From contig NZ_CP124620.1 in assembly GCF_030128875.1 (NCBI RefSeq), positions 2,294,001 to 2,358,000 on the forward strand: DNA of 64,000 nt. Reading direction: 5' to 3'. The notes beneath the pieces are model-generated. The model saw only the letters and a program-made list of their open reading frames with translations, searched no databases and was not told the origin of the DNA. Positions 36,276 to 43,596 of the stretch are shown in pieces. The stretch is from Stenotrophomonas sp. BIO128-Bstrain. GTDB lineage: Bacteria; Pseudomonadota; Gammaproteobacteria; Xanthomonadales; Xanthomonadaceae. The position numbers and the translations under genes were made by a program. Numbering within the stretch: the first letter of the stretch is position 1; each line of letters begins with the position of its first letter.

Positions 36276-36902
36276 ATGTCAGGCCCAAGGAAGCGTGCCC
36301 GCTCGCGCTGGACCCAGCCCAGCGCCATCGCGGTGGTGATGGCCGTACACGGGCTGATGCTGGGCGTGCTGCTGCGTTCACCCGGCCCGGGCGATGCCTT
36401 TCCGGATGAGCGCCTGCAGGTGTACTGGCTGCCTCGCCCGTTGCCGGTACCGGTCTCGCCACCGCCCAGTGCCACGACGCCCCGCACACGGCAGGCCGCC
36501 GCATCGCAGCGCCTGCCTGCGCCGGCCGCGGTCGTGCCGGTCGCCGCAGCCGACGCCGCGCCGGCTCTGCCGGAAGTGACCGCCCCGCTTGATCTGAGCG
36601 TGCCATCGTCGCTGACCGGCAGCGGCATCGAAGCGGCCTCACTGGCCCCGCGCGTGCTGGGCGCCCGTGACGTGCACGCGGCCTTCCAACCGCGGCGCGA
36701 GCGCTTCCGGATGAAGGCCGGAATGTCGCCGGAGCAGATCGTGCAGGGCATGTTCCAGCTCATCGGTGCCTGGCCCCCCGGCTACACGGTGGACCAGTGC
36801 CGCCTGACCCGGCAGCAGATCGACTACCTGCGCAACGCGGTGGATGAACGGGATCGCGACCTGCTGCGCGAGTCGCTGGTCCGCCACAGCCAGGACTGCT
36901 GA
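36276..36902 (+). CDS. Unknown membrane-anchored Pro-rich protein
   Basis: A 208-residue protein with one N-terminal membrane helix (AIAVVMAVHGLMLGVLL), a Pro/Ala-rich periplasmic stretch (about 50-130) and a C-terminal domain of about 70 residues with Cys in DQCRLT and at the very end (SQDC). The N-terminal layout resembles TonB, but the TonB C-terminal fold is absent. AGGAAGG lies six bases upstream of the ATG. No family recognised. Confidence 0.7.
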   Translation: MSGPRKRARSRWTQPSAIAVVMAVHGLMLGVLLRSPGPGDAFPDERLQVYWLPRPLPVPVSPPPSATTPRTRQAAASQRLPAPAAVVPVAAADAAPALPEVTAPLDLSVPSSLTGSGIEAASLAPRVLGARDVHAAFQPRRERFRMKAGMSPEQIVQGMFQLIGAWPPGYTVDQCRLTRQQIDYLRNAVDERDRDLLRESLVRHSQDC

Positions 36903-36908
36903 GCGAGG

Positions 36909-38411
36909 TCAGCCGCCCAGGTGGATCCAGGTCGCCTTGAGTTCGGTGTACTTGTCGAAGGCGTGCAGGGATTTGTCGCGGCCGATGCCGGACTGCTTGT
37001 AGCCACCGAACGGGGCGGTCATGTCGCCGCCATCCCACTGGTTGACCCAGACGCTGCCGGCACGCAGGCCGCGTGCCACCCGGTGCGCGCGGCCCAGGTC
37101 GCGCGTCCATACGCCAGCGGCCAGCCCGTAGATCGAATCATTGGCCATGCGCAGCGCGTCCGCCTCGTGATCGAAGGTGAGCACCGAGAGGACCGGCCCG
37201 AAGATCTCCTCGCGGGCGATCGTGTGCTGCGGATCGACCTCATCGAACACGGTCGGCTCGACATAGCTGCCACCCGGCACCACCTCCAAGCGCTTGCCAC
37301 CCAGCAGCAGGCGCGCGCCCTCGGCCTCGCCGCGGGCCACGTAGTCCAGCACGCGGCCGGCGTGCGCGTCGTCGACCAGCGCGCCCATCGCCGCCTCCGG
37401 CTCGAACGGGTGCTGTGGCTGCATGTGCCGCCCATGCGCCAGGACCCGGGCCACGAAGGCATCCTTGATCGAGCGCTGGACCAGCAGGCGCGAGCCGGCG
37501 GTGCACACCTCGCCCTGGTTGTAGAAGATCGCCGTGGCGGCGGCCTGAGCGGCCTTGTCCAGATCGGGCGCATCGGCGAACACCAGGTTCGGGCTCTTGC
37601 CACCGCACTCCAGCCAGGTGCGCTTGAGATTCGATCTGCCCGCGCATTGCAGCAACCGGCGGCCCACCGCGGTGGAACCGGTGAAGGCCAGCGTATCCAC
37701 GTCCATGTGCAACGCCAACGGCTCACCGGTGCGCTCGCCGTGGCCAGGCAGCACGTTGAACACGCCATCGGGCACACCGGCCTCGGCCACCAGTGCGGCC
37801 AGGCGGATCGCGCTCAACGGCGAGCGTTCGGAGGGTTTGAGGACCACGGAATTGCCTGCCGCCAGCGCCGGGGCGATCTTCCACGACGCCATCAACAGCG
37901 GGAAATTCCACGGCACGATCACCGCGACAACGCCGACCGGCTCGCGGGTGATCAGGCCCAGCGTGTCGAGCGCTGTGGGGGCGACTTCGCCATATACCTT
38001 GTCCACCGCCTCGGCGGTCCAGCGCAGGCACCGCACGACGCCGGCCAGATCGCCTTCGCGTGCGTCGCGGACCGGCTTGCCCATGTCCAGGGTTTCCAGC
38101 AACGCGAGCGCATCGGCGTGCTGCTCGACCAGATCGGCCAGCCGCAGCAGCACCTGTTTGCGGTGCGAGGGTGCCGCCCGCGACCAGTCGCCCGCATCGA
38201 AACTGCGACGCGCCGCGGCGACCGCACGATCAACGTCTGTCGTGTCGGCGTCGGCCACCTGCACCAGCACGCGGCCATCGATCGGGCTGATGCAGTCATA
38301 GCGCGCGCCACTGGCGGCGTCCACGTAGCGCCCATCGATGAAGGCCTGGCCCTGGAAGGTCAGTGCATCGGCCTGGCGCTGCCAGTCCTCACGGGTGCGT
38401 GCGGCGGTCAT
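36909..38411 (-). CDS. puuC: Gamma-glutamyl-gamma-aminobutyraldehyde dehydrogenase
   Basis: Aldehyde dehydrogenase of 500 residues closely resembling PuuC throughout: KVYGEVAPTALDTLGLITREPVGV, catalytic glutamate in WLECGGKSPN, cysteine in YNQGEVCTAGSRLL, and the C-terminal GDMTAPFGGYKQSGIGRDKSLHA. It would oxidise gamma-glutamyl-gamma-aminobutyraldehyde made by PuuB. It lies about 6 kb from puuB and is divergent from an aminotransferase gene across a palindrome. Confidence 0.93.
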   Translation of the reverse strand: MTAARTREDWQRQADALTFQGQAFIDGRYVDAASGARYDCISPIDGRVLVQVADADTTDVDRAVAAARRSFDAGDWSRAAPSHRKQVLLRLADLVEQHADALALLETLDMGKPVRDAREGDLAGVVRCLRWTAEAVDKVYGEVAPTALDTLGLITREPVGVVAVIVPWNFPLLMASWKIAPALAAGNSVVLKPSERSPLSAIRLAALVAEAGVPDGVFNVLPGHGERTGEPLALHMDVDTLAFTGSTAVGRRLLQCAGRSNLKRTWLECGGKSPNLVFADAPDLDKAAQAAATAIFYNQGEVCTAGSRLLVQRSIKDAFVARVLAHGRHMQPQHPFEPEAAMGALVDDAHAGRVLDYVARGEAEGARLLLGGKRLEVVPGGSYVEPTVFDEVDPQHTIAREEIFGPVLSVLTFDHEADALRMANDSIYGLAAGVWTRDLGRAHRVARGLRAGSVWVNQWDGGDMTAPFGGYKQSGIGRDKSLHAFDKYTELKATWIHLGG

Positions 38412-38444
38412 CGGCGTCGTCCTCGTTCAGTGAGTCGGGTAAAG

Positions 38445-38493
38445 CGGTTATACCCGCGGCCATCACGGAGTGACGTGATGCAGGTGCGATAAA
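38445..38493. promoter_or_regulatory. Shared divergent promoter region with palindrome
   Basis: The palindrome CATCACG-GAGTGA-CGTGATG (38461-38480) lies between a -10-like TATAAC for puuC (minus strand, 38447-38452) and a -10-like GATAAA for the aminotransferase (38488-38493). It overlaps both expected -35 positions, as an operator would. Confidence 0.5.
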
Positions 38494-38525
38494 GTCGTGA
38501 CCGTCGCGACCCTGCGGAGTGCCCC

Positions 38526-39878
38526 ATGCCTCGTCCCGAGTTGTCGTTGTCCACCTTGGCCGGACAAGCGCCAGCAGAGCTGGACGCCTACTGGATGCCA
38601 TTCACCGCCAACTGCCAGTTCAAGGCTGCGCCGCGCCTACTGGTACGCGCTGAGGGCATGTACTACCACGACGTCGACGACCGCCCGATCCTGGATGGCG
38701 CGGCCGGCCTGTGGTGCTGCAACGCGGGGCATGCGCGGCCGCGGATCGTCCAGGCGATCCAGCAGCAGGCGGCCACGATGGATTTCGCGCCACCGTTCCA
38801 GATGGGCTCGCCGTTGCCGTTCGTGCTGGCGCAGCGGCTGGCCGCACTGGCACCGGCCAGCCTGAACCATGTGTTCTTCACCAACTCCGGCTCCGAGGCG
38901 GTGGATACCGCGATGAAGATCGCGCTGGCCTACCATCGCCTGCGCGGCGAGGGCCACCGCACCCGCTTCATCGGGCGGGAGAAGGCGTATCACGGCGTCG
39001 GCTTCGGCGGCATGTCGATCGGTGGCCTGCCCAACAACCGCAAGACGTTCGGGCCGTTGTTGCCCGGTAGCGATTTCCTGCGCCATACGCTCGATCTGGA
39101 GCGCAATGCCTTCAGCCCTGGCCTGCCCCGCCACGGGGCCGAACTGGCCGAGGATCTGGAGCGCCTGATCGCGCTGCACGATGCCTCCACCATCGCCGCG
39201 GTGTTCGTCGAGCCGATCGCCGGTTCGGCCGGGGTGATCCTGCCCGCGCCGGGCTATCTGCAGCGCCTGCGCGAGATCTGCGACCAGCACGGCATTCTGC
39301 TGGTGTTCGACGAGGTGATCACCGGTTTCGGCCGGGTCGGCCACGCCTTCGCCGCCCAGCGCTTCGGGGTCACCCCGGACCTTCTGACCCTGGCCAAGGG
39401 CCTGACGAACGGCGCGGTGCCGATGGGCGCGGTGCTGGCCAGCGATGCGATCCACGGCGCCTTCATGCAGGGCCCGGCGGCCGCCATCGAATTTTTCCAC
39501 GGCTATACCTATTCCGGTCACCCGCTGGCGTGTGCGGCTGCGCTGGCCGCGCTGGATACCTACGCCGAGGAGCATCTGTTCGAGCGCGCCCTGGAACTGG
39601 GTGATTACTGGCAGGAGCGACTGCACAGCCTGCGCGGGCTGCCGCATGTGGTGGACATCCGCAACTTCGGGTTGATCGGCGCAGTCGAGCTGATGCCGCG
39701 CAAGGACGCCCCCGGCGCGCGCGGCTATGAAGTATTCGAGCGCTGCTTCCGCGATGGTGAGTTGCTGGTGCGCTGCACCGGCGATGTGATCGCGCTGTCG
39801 CCCCCGCTGATCCTGGAGCGCAGCCACATCGACCGCATCGTGGAGGTGCTGGGCGAGATGATCCGCGCCACCGGCTGA
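38526..39878 (+). CDS. Omega-amino acid:pyruvate aminotransferase (class III)
   Basis: PLP-dependent class III aminotransferase, 450 residues. Recognisable parts are DAYWMPFTANCQF, GLWCCNAGHARP, FTNSGSEAVDTAMKIALAY, VFVEPIAGSAGV, LLVFDEVITGFGRVG and the PLP lysine in LAKGLTNGAVPMGAV. It is closest in pattern to beta-alanine/omega-amino acid:pyruvate transaminases. Given the Puu genes, it may convert GABA (the PuuE/GabT step), beta-alanine or putrescine. GGAG lies seven bases before the ATG. Confidence 0.9.
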   Translation: MPRPELSLSTLAGQAPAELDAYWMPFTANCQFKAAPRLLVRAEGMYYHDVDDRPILDGAAGLWCCNAGHARPRIVQAIQQQAATMDFAPPFQMGSPLPFVLAQRLAALAPASLNHVFFTNSGSEAVDTAMKIALAYHRLRGEGHRTRFIGREKAYHGVGFGGMSIGGLPNNRKTFGPLLPGSDFLRHTLDLERNAFSPGLPRHGAELAEDLERLIALHDASTIAAVFVEPIAGSAGVILPAPGYLQRLREICDQHGILLVFDEVITGFGRVGHAFAAQRFGVTPDLLTLAKGLTNGAVPMGAVLASDAIHGAFMQGPAAAIEFFHGYTYSGHPLACAAALAALDTYAEEHLFERALELGDYWQERLHSLRGLPHVVDIRNFGLIGAVELMPRKDAPGARGYEVFERCFRDGELLVRCTGDVIALSPPLILERSHIDRIVEVLGEMIRATG

Positions 39879-39957
39879 GCCTGAATCCGTCGGCGACGAC
39901 GCCGGCCGCCGCGATCCTTACAATGGTCGGCCACGTTTCGCTCGCGTACCGGATTGC

Positions 39958-40833
39958 ATGGACATTGTCGTCAAAGAAGAACTCAAGGCCTATATCGACC
40001 CGCTGACCCCGGACGAGCACGACGCCCTGGAGCGCAGCATCCTCGCCGAAGGCTGCCGCGACGCGCTGGTGCTGTGGGGCGAGGTGCTGGTGGATGGCCA
40101 CAACCGCTACGGCATCTGCCAGAAGCACGGCCTGCCGTTCCAGACGATCCAGAACACGCGATTCCAGTCGATGGACGACGTCCATCTGTGGATGATCGAG
40201 CAGCACCTGGGCCGCCGCAGCGTCTCCGATTTCCAGCGTGGCGTGCTGGCGCTGCGCAAGCGCGACATCCTGGCCGAGCGCCATCGCGCCGATCAGGCCC
40301 AGCTGCAGAAGGAAAGCGATGGCGAGATCAGCGGGCCGACCGAGGCCGCTGACGAAGACAGCCCGCCGTGGGCCGCCGCACCGAAGGTCAGCCGCGCGGA
40401 CATGGCCCGCGAAGCGCGCCTGAGCAGCAGCCAGGTGACGATGATCGAGCGCATCCACAAGCAGGCCGCGCCGGAACTGGTGGAAGCGGTCAAGACCGGG
40501 GTGATCTCGATCAGCGCCGCGGCCGCCGTGGCCGACCTGCCGGAAGACGAACAGCGTGCCGCAGCCGCTGCCGGCAAGGACGAGCTCAAGCAGGCCGCCA
40601 AGCGTGTGCGCGAGTCCAAGCGCAAGCCGCGCAAGCCGGCCCAGGAAGTGCTGCACAGCGCTGATGGCGACGCCGAGGTCGACCCCAGCCGCGCCGCCGA
40701 GATCGCCGATGCGCTCAACGCACTGGGCGAAGGCCCGGCCGAGCTGCGCCAGCGGATTATCGCGCTGACCCTGGAGAACGACACCCTGCGCCAGCAGCTG
40801 GCCGCGCTGCGCAAGCAGGTGGCGGACCTCTGA
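39958..40833 (+). CDS. Orphan ParB-like protein
   Basis: Protein of 291 residues with an N-terminal ParB/sulfiredoxin-like domain (GEVLVDGHNRYGICQKHGLPF), a central helix-turn-helix region (DMAREARLSSSQVTMIERIHKQAAPELVEAVKTG) and a basic stretch (KRVRESKRKPRKPAQ). A C-terminal leucine-rich coiled coil (RQQLAALRKQV) may dimerise. No parA gene is adjacent, so it is unlikely to be the chromosomal ParB; similar proteins in xanthomonads are called plasmid partition-related. Role unknown. Confidence 0.8.
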   Translation: MDIVVKEELKAYIDPLTPDEHDALERSILAEGCRDALVLWGEVLVDGHNRYGICQKHGLPFQTIQNTRFQSMDDVHLWMIEQHLGRRSVSDFQRGVLALRKRDILAERHRADQAQLQKESDGEISGPTEAADEDSPPWAAAPKVSRADMAREARLSSSQVTMIERIHKQAAPELVEAVKTGVISISAAAAVADLPEDEQRAAAAAGKDELKQAAKRVRESKRKPRKPAQEVLHSADGDAEVDPSRAAEIADALNALGEGPAELRQRIIALTLENDTLRQQLAALRKQVADL

Positions 40834-40835
40834 GG

Positions 40836-40914
40836 GTAGTGCTGGCCGCTGGCCGGCAACGCGATTGACCTTCGGGTGGGGGGGCTTGGTTGCCGGCCAG
40901 CGGCCGGCACTACC
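40836..40914. repeat. SMAG/REP inverted dimer
   Basis: GTAG-TGCTGGCCGCTGGCCGGC faces a GTAG-TGCCGGCC copy. It fills the gap between the parB-like gene and the DUF445 gene, beginning three bases after the parB-like stop. Confidence 0.85.
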
Positions 40915-40947
40915 TGTTGCTCATGCCGGGGTCGTTAGACTGCCGGG

Positions 40948-42240
40948 ATGACGCTCCTCTCCCCTCCCGACCCCCGCCGTGCCCAGCTGCGACGGCTCAA
41001 ACTGATCGCCCTGGCCATGCTGGTGGCGATGCTGGCCGGCTTCGCGGTCAGCCACTGGCACGGCGAACGCGGCATCTGGGCTTGGGTCTCGGCCTTCTGC
41101 GAAGCCGCTGCCGTCGGCGCGCTGGCCGACTGGTTCGCGGTGGTCGCGCTGTTCCGGCGTCCGCTGGGGCTGCCGATCCCGCATACCGCGATCATCCCGC
41201 GCAGCAAGGACCGCATCGCCGACAGCCTGGCGCTGTTCGTCCGCGACCAGTTCCTGGAACCCCAGGCGCTGCTGGCCCGGCTGCAGGTGTTCGATCCGGC
41301 CAGCCGCCTGGGCAGCTGGCTGGCCGAGCCGGCGCGGGCCCGCATGCTGGCCGACATGGCCCGCGGCTGGGCCCTGCAGGCGCTGGATTTCCTTGATGAA
41401 GCGGCGGTCCGGCGCAGCATCCAGGGCTTTGTGATCCAGCAGCTGCGGCAATGGAACGCAGCCGCCACGGCGGGTGAGCTGCTAAGCCTGCTCACCGCCG
41501 ACAACCGCCACCAGCGCGTGCTGGATGAAGGCCTGACCCGCATCAGCGAATGGCTGGGCAACGAGAAAGTCAAGGACCGCGCCTCCACCCTGATCGTGGG
41601 CTACATCCAGCGCGAGTGGCCCAAGCTGGCCAGTACGGTCAACTGGGTCAAGCCGATCGACGAGATCGGTGACACCCTTGCCGAGCGCCTGGCGCACGCG
41701 GTGCTGGAAGAACTGCAGCAGATCCTGGCCCAGCCCGAACACCCGCTGCGGCGCGATTACGAAACCTGGCTGAGCGACTACATCCAGCGGCTGCGCGAGG
41801 ACCCGGCCCTGGCCGAGAAGGTCGAGCAGCTCAAACAGCAGGTGATCGACCACCCGGCCGTGCAGGAGTACGTGCAGGGCCTGTGGGCGCGGATCCACGC
41901 CAGGCTGCGTGCCGACCTGGCCAGCGAGGACTCCGCGCTGGCCGGCCATCTGCGCCGCAGCCTGGCCTCGGTGGGTGAGGCGCTGCAGGCCGACCCGTCG
42001 CTGCGCGAAGCACTCAACCAGCACCTGATGGACGGTGCCGAACGCCTCACCACGCGCCTGCGCAGCGGCGTGACCGAGCACATCGCGCAGACCGTCAAAG
42101 GGTGGGACGAACGCCACCTGGTCGAGCAGCTGGAATTGAGCGTTGGCCGCGACCTGCAGTTCATCCGTTTCAATGGCACCCTGGTGGGCGGCCTGATCGG
42201 CGTGATCCTGCACGCGCTGACCGTCTGGTTCCACTGGTAA
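40948..42240 (+). CDS. DUF445 family membrane protein
   Basis: A 430-residue DUF445 protein. It has an N-terminal membrane helix (LIALAMLVAMLAGFAVSHW), the conserved EAAAVGALADWFAVVALFRRPLGLPIPHTAIIPRSKDRI, a long helical soluble part, and a C-terminal helix (FNGTLVGGLIGVILHALTVWF). Function of the family is unknown. Confidence 0.88.
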   Translation: MTLLSPPDPRRAQLRRLKLIALAMLVAMLAGFAVSHWHGERGIWAWVSAFCEAAAVGALADWFAVVALFRRPLGLPIPHTAIIPRSKDRIADSLALFVRDQFLEPQALLARLQVFDPASRLGSWLAEPARARMLADMARGWALQALDFLDEAAVRRSIQGFVIQQLRQWNAAATAGELLSLLTADNRHQRVLDEGLTRISEWLGNEKVKDRASTLIVGYIQREWPKLASTVNWVKPIDEIGDTLAERLAHAVLEELQQILAQPEHPLRRDYETWLSDYIQRLREDPALAEKVEQLKQQVIDHPAVQEYVQGLWARIHARLRADLASEDSALAGHLRRSLASVGEALQADPSLREALNQHLMDGAERLTTRLRSGVTEHIAQTVKGWDERHLVEQLELSVGRDLQFIRFNGTLVGGLIGVILHALTVWFHW

Positions 42241-42262
42241 CACCGGAAGCATCCGCGCCCTG

Positions 42263-42291
42263 CGACGCTGGCAGGATCGCTGCCAGCGTCG
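42263..42291. other. Hairpin between convergent genes
   Basis: CGACGCTGGCA and TGCCAGCGTCG form a perfect 11-bp stem with a 7-base loop between the 3' ends of the DUF445 and PLP-enzyme genes. No T run on either side; probably a bidirectional 3' structure. Confidence 0.65.
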
Positions 42292-42300
42292 TGGGATGAC

Positions 42301-43596
42301 TCAGCCAGCGACCGCCCGTACCGCCGCCACCAGCGCGTCCATCTGCGCCGGCGTGCTGAAGATGCCCGGCGTCACCCGCAGGCAGGCGCCGGAGGCCAGC
42401 CCTTCGCGTGGCACCACGAACACCCCCGACTGCTTCACCATCCGCTGCGAGGTGGCGGTGTTGTCGCGCATCGTGGTCTGCCCGCGCAGCCGGAACGAGG
42501 TGATCGCACTGGACAGGCGCGGGTCGTCCGACCCCAGCAACTGGATGCGCGCATCGCCGCGCAATGCGTCCATCCACTGAGCGCGCAGGCGCAGCAGGCG
42601 CGCACGCTTGTTGGCGACACCGATGCGCTCGTGCAGGTCCAGTGCGACCGGCAGCGCCATGTACGCCGCGAAATTGACCGTACCGGTGTGCACGCGGGTG
42701 CGGATGTCGTCGTGATCCTGCTCGCCCATGTACGGATCCAGATCGCGGACACGCCCGCGGCGGACATACACCGCCCCGACGCCGACCGGCGCGCCGATCC
42801 ACTTGTGCAGGTTGATCCCGATGAAATCCACCCCCAGCGCGCGCAGCGGGGTATCCACCTGGCCGATGCCGTGCGCCGCGTCGAGCACCACCTCCACGCC
42901 GGCCGCCCTGGCCAGCGCGGCGATCTCGGCCACTGGCAGCAGCATGCCGTTGCGGTGGTTGACGTGGGTCAGCAACAGCAGGCGCACGCGCGGGTTGGCG
43001 GCCAGCGCGCGGCGGTAGGTCTCCACAATGCTGTCGTGGTCGAACGGCTCGGGCAGCGTGATCGCCACCGGCTGCACGCCGCGCCGCGCCTGCAGCCACT
43101 GCATCGCGCTGATCATGCTGTCGTAGTCGGTATCGGCATACATCACTGCATCGCCTGGCGACAGCCCGCGGTAGCTGCCGATCAGTACCTGCATCGCCTC
43201 GGTGGCGCCACGGGTGAGCACGATCTCGTCGGTCTCCACGCCCAGCACCTGTGCCAGGCGTACGCGGGCCTGTTCGAACAGCGGTGGAAACGCCAGCCGC
43301 CCGAACCAGGCGTTGCCGGCATTCACCGTGGCGGTAGCCTGCTGGTACGCCTGCAGTACCGGGCGCGCCATTGCGCCCCAGTAGCCGTTGTCCAGCATCA
43401 CGACCTCGTCGGTGAGGTCATACAGTGCGCGGACCTGGTCCCACCAGCCTTCATCACCGGCCAGCTCGGCCGGCGTGCGTGTGCCCACCGCCGGCAGCGG
43501 CATCGGCTCAGTGCCCATGGCGGTCGCACCGGACAGCGCCGTGGCGAGTGGCAGGGCCAGCGCGCCACGCAGCAGATGTCGTCGTTGCCGGTCCAT
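42301..43596 (-). CDS. Tat-exported PLP-dependent class V enzyme, PvdN-like
   Basis: A 431-residue class V aminotransferase-fold protein of the isopenicillin-N-epimerase-like group. The N-terminus DRQRRHLLRGALALPLATAL is a Tat signal, predicting a folded periplasmic enzyme. PLP-site features are LTRGATEAMQVLIG, HVNHRNGMLLP, DAAHGIGQVDTPL and the lysine in GINLHKWIGAP. Periplasmic PLP enzymes of this type include PvdN, which modifies the pyoverdine side chain. Its ATG shares one base with the stop of the upstream TonB receptor gene (TGATG), so both are made together. No substrate can be stated. Confidence 0.85.
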   Translation of the reverse strand: MDRQRRHLLRGALALPLATALSGATAMGTEPMPLPAVGTRTPAELAGDEGWWDQVRALYDLTDEVVMLDNGYWGAMARPVLQAYQQATATVNAGNAWFGRLAFPPLFEQARVRLAQVLGVETDEIVLTRGATEAMQVLIGSYRGLSPGDAVMYADTDYDSMISAMQWLQARRGVQPVAITLPEPFDHDSIVETYRRALAANPRVRLLLLTHVNHRNGMLLPVAEIAALARAAGVEVVLDAAHGIGQVDTPLRALGVDFIGINLHKWIGAPVGVGAVYVRRGRVRDLDPYMGEQDHDDIRTRVHTGTVNFAAYMALPVALDLHERIGVANKRARLLRLRAQWMDALRGDARIQLLGSDDPRLSSAITSFRLRGQTTMRDNTATSQRMVKQSGVFVVPREGLASGACLRVTPGIFSTPAQMDALVAAVRAVAG

